This document shows, piece after piece, positions 1-4,634 of a DNA stretch of 5,722 nucleotides. The notes beneath the pieces are model-generated. The model was not told the origin of the DNA, made no database searches, and saw nothing but the letters and a program-made list of their open reading frames with translations. Each line of letters starts with the position of its first letter. Within the stretch, counting starts at the first letter, position 1. A program made the position numbers and the translations under genes. This DNA is from Pseudomonadota bacterium. Lineage in GTDB: Bacteria; Desulfobacterota; Desulfobacteria; Desulfobacterales; ETH-SRB1. The stretch covers positions 1 to 5,722 of the forward strand of contig JAHIKR010000233.1 in assembly GCA_018897415.1 (NCBI GenBank), written 5' to 3'.

Positions 1-12
1 ATCTGCCGGAGC

Positions 13-59
13 TACCCCGGTTAAATGCGCTTCGCTGTCCTTCGGAATTTAACGGGGTA
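13..59. repeat. Imperfect palindrome (hairpin) with ACCCCGGTTAAAT-type arms
   Basis: The left arm TACCCCGGTTAAAT (13-26) pairs with ATTTAACGGGGTA (47-59), with one extra G on the left and a loop of about 20 nt. A second overlapping palindrome, CGGGG-TAAA-CCCCG, follows at 53-67, and a related degenerate string (ATTTCACAGGATAAAT) lies at 103-118. The structure is non-coding. It looks like a REP-type intergenic repeat. Its arms resemble the inverted repeats that bound the GIY-YIG insert at 2377-2655. Confidence 0.6.
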
Positions 60-120
60 AACCCCGGAGGAATGGACTTCGCCCCGGAGAAATAGGCTCC
101 GCATTTCACAGGATAAATAT

Positions 121-163
121 TCCACAGGGCAGGCGGGGCAGGCACGGCAGGCGGGTCTGTGGA
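121..163. repeat. Three tandem 9-mers (GGCAGGCGG-like) inside a 7-bp inverted repeat
   Basis: GGCAGGC occurs at 128-134, 137-143 and 146-152, exactly 9 bp apart, giving three near-identical 9-mers. TCCACAG (121-127) and CTGTGGA (157-163) form an inverted repeat that encloses them. The block is much richer in G+C than its surroundings and non-coding. GGGCAGGCGG recurs at 4631-4640, and its complement-like form CCTGCCTGCCCC at 4676-4687, so this is probably a dispersed intergenic repeat family. Confidence 0.5.
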
Positions 164-172
164 TACATTTCA

Positions 173-195
173 GCTCAAGGCTGTTTTGGGTAAAA
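173..195 (+). repeat. 23-bp direct repeat, copy 1 (upstream of the ATPase)
   Basis: The 23 bases from GCTCAAGG to GGGTAAAA are identical to 1704-1726 in the same orientation. An exact 23-mer is far beyond chance in 5.7 kb. The two copies bracket the ATPase gene with its promoter. The sequence has no recognised function. Confidence 0.75.
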
Positions 196-327
196 AAATG
201 CTCGTTGACCTGGCGAAAAAATCCCTTCTCGGCAAAGCAAAAGAAAATAGCAAATAGAATAGATGGACGGTATCTCAAGAGTTGTCAATAAGTTATAATC
301 TTAGCGGCTTTGTGCTTTAAAAAGGCA

Positions 328-357
328 TTGACATTGCTATATATATGCCATTATAGT
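328..357 (+). promoter_or_regulatory. Sigma70-type promoter of the ATPase gene
   Basis: A perfect -35 box TTGACA (328-333) is followed by TTATAG (351-356, 17-bp spacer), or by TATAGT (352-357, 18-bp spacer), as the -10 box. Transcription would begin near 363, about 28 bp before the ATG at 391. This is the best consensus promoter upstream of the ATPase. The ATPase's own ribosome binding site is weak (TTAGAAG just before the ATG). Confidence 0.65.
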
Positions 358-381
358 GCAACGACAATGAAACATAATGGC
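347..381. promoter_or_regulatory. Inverted repeat over the -10 box and leader (possible operator)
   Basis: GCCATTAT (347-354) is repeated inverted as ATAATGGC (374-381), with 19 nt between. One arm covers the -10 box and the other lies in the short leader just before the ATPase ribosome binding site. It could bind a repressor or, if transcribed in full, form a leader hairpin. The eight-base arms are the only evidence. Confidence 0.35.
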
Positions 382-390
382 GGTTAGAAG

Positions 391-1695
391 ATGGAAAAAG
401 AAAAATTAAAAGAACTTATCATCGGCCATAAGGAAAAATTTCTCTCTATGGGCGGGCTTGTCAGGAGAGAGATTCAGGATGAAATCGCAAATTATATTCC
501 GCAGCGTGAGATCCTTATTATTACCGGTGTAAGAAGAAGTGGCAAATCATCTCTCATGAAGCTGTTATGTGATGATCTTCTCAGCAGAGAGGATGTTTTG
601 GAGAACGACATTCTTTACCTGAACTTTGAAGATGAACGATTTATACCCTTTACCTTCCAAGACTTTGAACCGCTTTACGAAACATTTGTTGAACTTGAAA
701 ATCCTCAAGGGAGAATCTATCTGTTTCTCGATGAGATCCAGAATATTAGTGGATGGGAAAAATGGGTGAACAGGCTCTATGAGTTCGAAAATGTAAAGAT
801 CTTTGTCACCGGTTCCAATGCCTCTTTGTTGAGCTCTGAAATCTCCACAGCCCTGACCGGCAGGAATCGTCAAATCGTGACCTGGCCTTTTTCTTTGCGT
901 GAATTCCTGACAATGAAAGAGGTGATAATTGATGCCAAAAGCTTGTACAGGAGACAGAAGAAGGTTGAAATAAAAAGGTTGTTCAGAGAATATCTCGAAT
1001 TAGGTGGATTTCCCGAAGTCCTGAAAACAGGAGACACAAGCCTGCTGGAACAGTATTACAAGGATATCATCTATCGTGATGTCATTGCCCGCTATGGCAT
1101 TAAAAATATTAAAGAGATAAAGGAACTAACCCTGTTTTTGGCGGCTAATCCGGGCACAGTTCAAAGCTATAAGAATATGCAGAGAATTATTGGTGTCAGG
1201 AGCCAGAATACAGTCAAAAATTATCTCGAAGCATTAAATAATGTCTATCTGTTTTTTTCTATGGACTTGTTTGATTATTCTTTGAAACGACAGATTTATA
1301 ATCCATCTAAAATCTATTGCATTGATGCGGCGCTGAGCAATTCCATCAGCTTTAAATTCTCCCGGAATATGGGACATATTTATGAAAACATAGTTTTTCT
1401 GGAGCTGTTGAGAAGAAATAAGGAGCTATACTACTGGAAATCCCAAAAAGGCAGAGAGGTTGATTTTGTCCTCAAGGAGGGTCTTAATATCACCGAAGCT
1501 ATTCAGGTTTGTTATTCTTTGGAAGATGAAAGAACCAGACAAAGAGAGATACAGGCTCTGATAGAAGTAAAAGATGAGCTAAGAGCCGAACGTCTTACGG
1601 TGATTACCGATGATGAAGAATCAACTGTTCCTGTCGAATTTCCACGTGGTCATGACGAGATCAATATCATACCTCTGTGGAAATGGTTGCTTTAG
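391..1695 (+). CDS. AAA_14/DUF4143 family ATP-binding protein
   Basis: This 434-residue protein has the usual length and layout of the AAA_14 plus DUF4143 ATPases. It has a P-loop, GVRRSGKSS, at residues 46-54, a Walker B motif, YLFLDEIQ, at 110-117 (D114, E115), and a sensor-like FVTGSNA at 138-144. A winged-helix-like middle section (about 250-290) follows. The C-terminal DUF4143 domain has a restriction-nuclease-like fold signature, GREVDFV (354-360), followed by AIQVCYS (370-376). In that last motif, Q and C stand where a nuclease would have the E-x-K pair, so nuclease activity is doubtful. Members are soluble ATPases common in archaea and anaerobic bacteria. Their biological role is poorly known, although they are often found among mobile or toxin-antitoxin genes. 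The start at 391 fits the promoter at 328-357. The gene is intact and stands alone. It is bracketed by identical 23-bp repeats, which hints that it arrived as a unit. Confidence 0.9.
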   Translation: MEKEKLKELIIGHKEKFLSMGGLVRREIQDEIANYIPQREILIITGVRRSGKSSLMKLLCDDLLSREDVLENDILYLNFEDERFIPFTFQDFEPLYETFVELENPQGRIYLFLDEIQNISGWEKWVNRLYEFENVKIFVTGSNASLLSSEISTALTGRNRQIVTWPFSLREFLTMKEVIIDAKSLYRRQKKVEIKRLFREYLELGGFPEVLKTGDTSLLEQYYKDIIYRDVIARYGIKNIKEIKELTLFLAANPGTVQSYKNMQRIIGVRSQNTVKNYLEALNNVYLFFSMDLFDYSLKRQIYNPSKIYCIDAALSNSISFKFSRNMGHIYENIVFLELLRRNKELYYWKSQKGREVDFVLKEGLNITEAIQVCYSLEDERTRQREIQALIEVKDELRAERLTVITDDEESTVPVEFPRGHDEINIIPLWKWLL

Positions 1696-1703
1696 ATTCC
1701 ACG

Positions 1704-1726
1704 GCTCAAGGCTGTTTTGGGTAAAA
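1704..1726 (+). repeat. 23-bp direct repeat, copy 2 (downstream of the ATPase)
   Basis: Identical to 173-195 and in the same orientation. It begins 8 bp after the ATPase stop codon. The flanking bases differ from those of copy 1 on both sides (A before copy 1, G before this copy; A after copy 1, T after this copy), so the identity is confined to this segment. Confidence 0.75.
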
Positions 1727-1889
1727 TATAGTTAGCCGCAGACTATGAACTGATGCTGAGATTTCTTGTCAAGCATAGAATCACTACAGCTTATATCCAC
1801 GAGATCCTGGTCTCGATGCGCAGCGGAGGAATGAGCAATGCCTCGCTGAAAAATCGCTTGTTAGCTAACCGCAATGACAGACTGGCTTG
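1727..1889. other. Intergenic stretch without a convincing gene
   Basis: No recognisable coding sequence lies between the ATPase repeat and the MITE-like element. A small open frame begins at ATG 1753, but it runs through the terminal repeat of the MITE-like element to 1944, has no clear ribosome binding site and resembles no family I know. A short hairpin, CGAGA-TCCTGG-TCTCG, sits near 1800-1815. Confidence 0.4.
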
Positions 1890-2056
1890 GAGACCTTTGC
1901 AAAACGCCCCCTTTTGCCCGATTAGCGCTATAAAGCTTCACTAAAGTGCCGGCGTCTGTCTCAGATTTTAATCCTCAAAATACTCAATGTATTCCTCCGG
2001 TTAAAATCTTCGCCATCCTTGAACTCGAACAAAATTAAACATTTTTCAAAGGTCTC
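1890..2056. mobile_element. MITE-like element, 167 bp, with 15-bp terminal inverted repeats
   Basis: The left end GAGACCTTTGCAAAA (1890-1904) and the inverted right end TTTTTCAAAGGTCTC (2042-2056) match at 14 of 15 positions and face each other correctly. There is no coding capacity between them. The interior holds a palindrome, GATTTTAA (1964-1971) with TTAAAATC (2001-2008), plus an inner AATAC/GTATT stem, and a second hairpin GCAAAA-cgccccc-TTTTGC (1899-1917). On the - strand the transposase homology stops with residues FLSMN exactly at 2057, where this element begins. The ends look like those of an IS5-type element. No target duplication is visible, and sequence left of 1890 does not continue the transposase, so a deletion or rearrangement accompanied the event. 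Confidence 0.6.
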
Positions 2057-2376
2057 TATTCATGGAAAGAAATTCCCTGTTGGGCTTTCCAAAATAACCT
2101 TTATCAGCATAGACTTTTTCCAGTGGCTGTTTTGTATGCCGGCTATAAAGAGTGCAATAAGGCAGAAAGTTCGAGTCATTGACTGATGCGGGTGTTAGAG
2201 TTGTGGCTAAGATAAAGCCGTGATTGACATCTACAGAGGCATGTTCTTTAAGGCCGTAATGAGGCTCGTCGTTCTTAACTGTCCAATCCGATTCCATATC
2301 TCTTGAGAACTTGACCGGTTTGCCGTTTTTATCGAGTTTGCCTTCAGGAGTATTTGTCCTTTCCTTTTGCTTTTTT
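2057..2376 (-). pseudogene. IS5-family transposase, central/C-terminal fragment (truncated)
   Basis: Read on the - strand from about 2376, this gives a continuous transposase segment: KKQKERTNTPEGKLDKNG, then SDWTVKNDEPHYGLKEHAS, then a VDVNHGFILATTLTPASVND stretch and VYADKGYFGKPNREFLSMN. The ADKGY motif carries the second acidic residue of the DDE catalytic triad. After FLSMN the frame runs into the MITE-like terminal repeat, with stop codon TGA at 2046-2048. The C-terminal 80-90 residues usual in this family, including the catalytic glutamate, are missing. The fragment continues the N-terminal fragment at 2642-3154 and is separated from it only by the GIY-YIG insert. The enzyme must be dead. 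Confidence 0.85.
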
Positions 2377-2388
2377 ACCCAGTTAAAT
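2377..2388 (+). repeat. Left inverted repeat of the GIY-YIG insert
   Basis: ACCCAGTTAAAT differs at one position from the complement of 2644-2655. It lies 14 bp before the nuclease start codon and coincides with the breakpoint of transposase homology. Confidence 0.5.
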
Positions 2389-2402
2389 TGTTTGAGAGCT
2401 AA

Positions 2403-2657
2403 ATGTATTATACTTACGTGTTACAAAGTGAAAAAGATATGAAATTTTATGTTGGGTTTACCAAAAATCTCAAGCAAAGATTCGATCAACATCAAAAGGG
2501 TCTTGTTGATTCTACAAAGGATAGAAGGCCATTGAAAATCATTTATTACGAAGCATGCCTTAATCAAGGTGATGCTACAAAAAGAGAAAAATATTTCAAG
2601 ACGTATCATGGTAGAATGTTCATTAAAAGGAGACTCGGATCTTATTTAACCGGGTGA
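2403..2657 (+). CDS. Small GIY-YIG nuclease-domain protein
   Basis: This 84-residue single-domain protein of the UvrC/YhbQ-like GIY-YIG group has the usual length for stand-alone members. The first tyrosine motif is in YYTYVL (2-7) and the second is YVG (16-18) within FYVGFT. The conserved arginine is R26 in KQRFDQH, with H30 following. The likely metal-binding glutamate is E62 in KREKYFKT. All main catalytic positions therefore appear present. The family fold cuts DNA; what members of this small subfamily do in cells is mostly unknown. The start at 2403 keeps the canonical MYYTYVLQS opening; a short GAGAG (2394-2398) could serve as ribosome binding site, but it is weak and close. The gene lies antisense within a split transposase and fills the space between 12-bp inverted repeats. 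The C-terminus GSYLTG is encoded by the right repeat. Confidence 0.85.
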   Translation: MYYTYVLQSEKDMKFYVGFTKNLKQRFDQHQKGLVDSTKDRRPLKIIYYEACLNQGDATKREKYFKTYHGRMFIKRRLGSYLTG

Positions 2658-3154
2658 ATTTCTTTATTGCTGATAGGACGGGAGGCGGATTTTACAAGCC
2701 GGGCATCGATAGCAATGCCTTCATTAATGATCAGTCCCTGGTTTTCAAACTGCCTGAGGATTTCACTGTTGATTTGATTCATGGCTTCTTTAGACAATCT
2801 ACTTCTAAAACGAGAAAAAGTAGAATGATCTGGAGAGGGTTTACTAAAGGGAAGCGATAAGAATTTTTTGAAAGATAAGCGATCATTTATTTGATTTTCC
2901 AGTTCAGGATCAGAGTTTATGTGGAACCATTTTTGTAATAACAGACACTTAAAAAGCAACAATGGAGTATAAGCATCAGCTCCTTCTGAACTTGTGCCAA
3001 CAACATAATGACTCATCAAAATGGATTCAACCCTTGACCAATTAATGGCTTTATCAATTTTTTCCATGAGTTTAAGGCTGCGGTTATGTTTTAATGAGCT
3101 TGCAAGTGCAAAATCGGCAAAATCTAAAGATTTATCTATTTTTTTGTAACCCAT
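2642..3154 (-). pseudogene. IS5-family transposase, N-terminal fragment
   Basis: The start is ATG at 3154-3152, chosen because a strong ribosome binding site, GGAGGAT (3164-3158), sits 3 bases upstream; frames extending to 3232 have no such site. The 170-residue product carries the N-terminal IS5/IS4-type domain (YTPLLLFKCLLLQKWFHI, about 62-79), SRFRSRL (114-120), and the first catalytic acidic residue D150 in AIDARLVKSASRP. True transposase homology ends at KEI (164-166, DNA position about 2657). The last four codons, HPVK, and the stop come from the GIY-YIG insert. The remainder of the gene resumes at about 2376. The gene is broken twice: by this insert and by loss of its C-terminal end at the MITE-like element. 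Confidence 0.88.
2644..2655 (+). repeat. Right inverted repeat of the GIY-YIG insert
   Basis: ATTTAACCGGGT is the inverted partner of 2377-2388 (11/12). It encodes the last residues (LTG) of the nuclease and contains the first base of its TGA stop. It also closely matches the arms of the hairpin at 13-59. Confidence 0.5.
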
Positions 3155-3192
3155 ATTATCCTCCAAAAAAGTGGTTAAATTATAGTGTGTGG

Positions 3193-3222
3193 ATATATGG
3201 CATAAAATAGATGTAATGTCAA
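3193..3222 (-). promoter_or_regulatory. Promoter of the transposase (minus strand)
   Basis: On the - strand a perfect TTGACA (3222-3217) is followed after 17 bp by CATATA (3199-3194), or after 18 bp by TATATC (3198-3193). A perfect TATAAT (3184-3179) lies further in but has only a poor -35. The site is about 40 bp upstream of the transposase start at 3154. Confidence 0.5.
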
Positions 3223-3348
3223 GTAAAAACAAATAGATAAACCAAATTATTAGAGGTTAATAGCGGGATTTTCGAGATCTTTTTTATCTATGAAATTTGT
3301 TTTCTATACGTAAAACCATAAAACTAAATTTTAACCAAAATTGTGGAG

Positions 3349-3363
3349 TTGTGCAAAGCTCTT
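3349..3363. repeat. Possible outer terminal repeat of the broken IS
   Basis: TTGTGCAAAGCTCTT matches 12 of 15 positions of TTTTGCAAAGGTCTC, the right-facing end implied by the element at 1890-2056. It lies upstream of the transposase promoter, where an IS end is expected, and just 12 bp before the hicB start codon. The match is degenerate and the distance to the transposase start (about 195 bp) is long for the family, so this is a suggestion only. Confidence 0.25.
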
Positions 3364-3375
3364 GGGAGGTCATCC

Positions 3376-3606
3376 ATGGAACGAATAATAAATCTTCATA
3401 TTAAAAAACTTCCGGAAGGTGTTTATTTGGCAACTTCTGATGATGTTCAAGGGCTTGTTGCTCAAGGCCGTACAGTATCTGAAGCTATAGAAATCGCAAG
3501 AGATGTGGCTCGACGGTTATTTGAGGCGAAGATGGAAAGAGAGGTGCCAATATCTCTTCCTGCGGTATCTGATAAATTTGATTATACTTTAGTAATAGGC
3601 ACTTAA
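3376..3606 (+). CDS. hicB: HicB-family antitoxin
   Basis: The 76-residue product MERIINLHIKKLPEG... has the short HicB fold: a first strand, then GVYLATSDDVQGLVAQGRT (15-33), the usual core signature, then a helix, TVSEAIEIARDVARRLFEA (33-51). No separate C-terminal DNA-binding domain is present, as in other short HicBs. I chose ATG 3376 over an in-frame GTG at 3343 because GGGAGGT (3364-3370) sits 5 bases before the ATG and the protein then opens like its family. HicB neutralises HicA, an mRNA interferase. Here the hicA gene that follows directly (TAA stop, then ATG) is broken, so hicB is effectively an orphan. It could still protect against a HicA elsewhere. The end of the disrupted IS may lie just upstream. 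Confidence 0.85.
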   Translation: MERIINLHIKKLPEGVYLATSDDVQGLVAQGRTVSEAIEIARDVARRLFEAKMEREVPISLPAVSDKFDYTLVIGT

Positions 3607-3716
3607 ATGGGAAGACTTTTATCTCAAACCACTCTGGAGATATGCCAGAAGGAACATTACGCGGCATTTTGAAGGAATCAGGAATAACTGCTGATGAATT
3701 CCTAAGAAAGTCATAG
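3607..3716 (+). pseudogene. hicA: HicA toxin remnant with internal deletion
   Basis: It starts with ATG immediately after the hicB stop and reads MGRLL, a typical HicA N-terminus, then leaves frame and ends at TGA 3670-3672. In another frame, from 3627, the DNA encodes NHSGDMPEGTLRGILKESG and then ITADEFLRKS, ending at TAG 3714-3716. That is a clear HicA C-terminus. About 40 central residues are gone, including the segment with the catalytic histidine (the GSH motif of the family), and the junction is out of frame. No functional toxin can be made. A sequencing error could not explain this, because the middle of the gene is absent rather than frameshifted. Confidence 0.85.
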
Positions 3717-3761
3717 GACTGGAACGCTCTAAATATACGTAACTTAAGGTCACAACAAGCC

Positions 3762-3797
3762 TCTCAGCCGCAGGCTGATTGCTTTCTGTTAGCTTCA
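3762..3797 (+). repeat. 36-bp direct repeat, copy 1 (before the Phd-ParE operon)
   Basis: The 36 bases from TCTCAGCC to GTTAGCTTCA are identical to 4560-4595 in the same orientation. The repeat contains a small hairpin, TCAGCC-GCA-GGCTGA (3764-3778). Copies lie on either side of the Phd-ParE operon, about 800 bp apart. Confidence 0.8.
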
Positions 3798-3828
3798 GCC
3801 TTCAGCCTTCAGCCTTCAGCCTTCAGCC
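3794..3828 (+). repeat. Five tandem TTCAGCC heptamers
   Basis: TTCAGCC is repeated five times without error (35 bp) and begins inside the end of the 36-bp repeat. Such simple heptamer arrays vary in copy number by slippage and are non-coding here. The second 36-bp copy is followed by different, GC-rich sequence. Confidence 0.85.
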
Positions 3829-3873
3829 TTTTACCCTTTATATCCTGTCTGATAAAAGATAAGTTTATAAGTT

Positions 3874-3887
3874 AAGAACATCCCCAA
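3874..3887 (+). repeat. AAGAACATCCCCAA motif, copy 1
   Basis: This matches AAGAACGTCCCCAA (4841-4854) at 13 of 14 positions, and more loosely AAGGATGTCCCCAA (5552-5565). It lies about 75 bp before the Phd antitoxin start. Its function is unknown. Confidence 0.4.
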
Positions 3888-3906
3888 GGTGACTCAGATT
3901 TTTTGC

Positions 3907-3952
3907 TTTACAAATATCATTATTATGATAGTATATTATAATAATTATGATA
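3907..3952 (+). promoter_or_regulatory. Promoter/operator region of the Phd-ParE operon
   Basis: A -35-like TTTACA (3907-3912) is followed by very AT-rich sequence with -10 candidates TATATT (3932-3937, 19-bp spacer) and TATAAT (3937-3942). A palindrome TATCAT-TATT-ATGATA (3915-3930) lies in the spacer and a further half-site ATGATA is at 3947-3952. Palindromes in this position fit autorepression by a Phd/YefM antitoxin. The exact -10 is uncertain. Confidence 0.5.
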
Positions 3953-3961
3953 GGAGGAATT

Positions 3962-4225
3962 ATGCCATTAATTAGACCTATATCTGATTTGCGTAATCGG
4001 GCTATGGAAATATCTGAGCTTTGCCATAGTGAGGACCAACCCATATTCATAACACGAAATGGGAAAGGCGATCTGGTAGTTATGAGCCAGGCGCATTATG
4101 AGCGTCTTCAGCACTTACTTGAATTATATTATAAACTTGGAGAAGCGGAGTCCTTAGATGCATCTGGTGAGCAGGGAATCACACATGAAAAACTTATGAA
4201 GAAGCTAAGAGAAAAAATCAGTTGA
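3962..4225 (+). CDS. Phd/YefM-family antitoxin
   Basis: This 87-residue protein begins MPLIRPISDLRNRAMEISEL, the standard Phd/YefM opening, then has QPIFITRNGKGDLVVMS (26-42), the conserved beta-hairpin of the DNA-binding fold, and HYERLQHLLELYYKLGEAE (45-63). The acidic, probably flexible C-terminus should wrap and block the toxin. ATG 3962 is preferred to the in-frame ATG at 3947: the strong AGGAGG (3952-3957) sits 4 bases before 3962, and homologues begin at MP-I-RPISDLRN. It is the first gene of an operon with the ParE-type toxin, whose start overlaps its stop. It probably represses its own promoter through the palindrome at 3915-3930. Confidence 0.92.
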   Translation: MPLIRPISDLRNRAMEISELCHSEDQPIFITRNGKGDLVVMSQAHYERLQHLLELYYKLGEAESLDASGEQGITHEKLMKKLREKIS

Positions 4226-4527
4226 GCAGCTCTTTTGAAATCAGGTACTTATCTACAGCGGAAAATGATTTGGATGAAATTTTTGATTACATTATGATGG
4301 ATAATCCATCTGCTGCTGTTTCTATGCTTGAAAAGTTTAATCACTCAATTTCTCAATTAGCCTTTAATCCGGAATTGGGCGTAGCTCCAAAAGATGATCG
4401 ACTAAAAAAACTGGGATATAGAATACTGATAATTGGGAAATATCTTGTATTTTATGTGGTGAAAGCCAATACTGTTCAGATACGAAGAATTATTCATGGA
4501 GCCAGGCAATATAGCTTTCTTCTTTAA
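4222..4527 (+). CDS. ParE/RelE-superfamily toxin
   Basis: The 101-residue protein has the ParE-type pattern: a first strand EIRYLSTAENDLDEIFDYI (6-24) with conserved A13 and DL (16-17), then A31 within the first helix pair. NPELGVAPKDDRLKKLGYRIL (49-69) follows, then the beta strands YLVFYVVKANTVQIRRIIHGARQY (74-97), ending with H92 and R95. ParE toxins act on DNA gyrase and RelE relatives cleave mRNA on the ribosome; the sequence sits in the ParE branch by pattern, but the target is not certain. The start is TTG at 4222, overlapping the antitoxin stop by four bases (TTGA). No ATG is available nearby. A rare start plus overlap suggests translational coupling and low toxin output. The operon lies between identical 36-bp repeats. 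Confidence 0.88.
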   Translation: MSSSFEIRYLSTAENDLDEIFDYIMMDNPSAAVSMLEKFNHSISQLAFNPELGVAPKDDRLKKLGYRILIIGKYLVFYVVKANTVQIRRIIHGARQYSFLL

Positions 4528-4559
4528 CATAGTTGCCGGCGTCTCCGAAGGTGGTCCTT

Positions 4560-4595
4560 TCTCAGCCGCAGGCTGATTGCTTTCTGTTAGCTTCA
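4560..4595 (+). repeat. 36-bp direct repeat, copy 2 (after the Phd-ParE operon)
   Basis: Identical to 3762-3797, including the small hairpin TCAGCC-GCA-GGCTGA at 4562-4576. It begins 32 bp after the toxin stop codon. The bases outside the 36 differ on both sides. Confidence 0.8.
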
Positions 4596-4600
4596 TCCCC

Positions 4601-4634
4601 GCCCGCCTCGCCTGAGCGGCTTGCGATGGCGGGC
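4601..4634. repeat. GC-rich hairpin
   Basis: GCCCGCCTCGC (4601-4611) pairs with GCGATGGCGGGC (4623-4634), with one bulged base and an 11-nt loop. There is no T-tract after it, so it is not a standard terminator for the toxin operon. It looks like a dispersed intergenic palindrome and shares GGCAGGCGG-type sequence with 128-154. The rest of 4596-4840 is non-coding, with further degenerate strings such as CCTGCCTGCCCC (4676-4687). Confidence 0.6.

Larger units (their letters stand above)
2377..2655 (+). mobile_element. Inverted-repeat-bounded insert carrying a GIY-YIG nuclease gene
   Basis: The insert interrupts the transposase between residue I166 (KEI) and KKQKERTN. Its ends are ACCCAGTTAAAT (2377-2388) and, inverted, ATTTAACCGGGT (2644-2655), matching at 11 of 12 positions. 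Removing 2377-2655 joins the two transposase halves with only a one-base frame discrepancy in an A-run, as expected of a near-precise insertion. The nuclease gene fills almost the whole unit, and its stop codon begins on the last base of the right repeat. That this is an autonomous mobile unit is an inference; one copy is visible, with no clear target duplication. Confidence 0.5.

Noticed and set aside
20..53. Integron attC-like core sites GTTAAAT and ATTTAAC
   Set aside because: Both match the core consensus, but the order is reversed relative to an attC site, and no matching pairs were found at the toxin-antitoxin module borders. An ordinary palindrome explains them.
21..278. Minus-strand open frame in the left repeat region
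   Set aside because: It translates the tandem 9-mers and palindromes into Cys/Pro/Ala-rich sequence, with no ribosome binding site or known domain.
1753..1944. Open frame of 63 codons after the ATPase
   Set aside because: It has no clear ribosome binding site and no recognisable family, and it reads through the terminal repeat and interior of the MITE-like element.
1886..2060. Target-site duplication for the MITE-like element
   Set aside because: The bases outside the terminal repeats (CTTG on the left, TATT on the right) do not match at any plausible length.
3794..3828. TTCAGCC array as a possible CRISPR-like array
   Set aside because: The heptamers are directly adjacent with no spacers; it is a simple tandem repeat.
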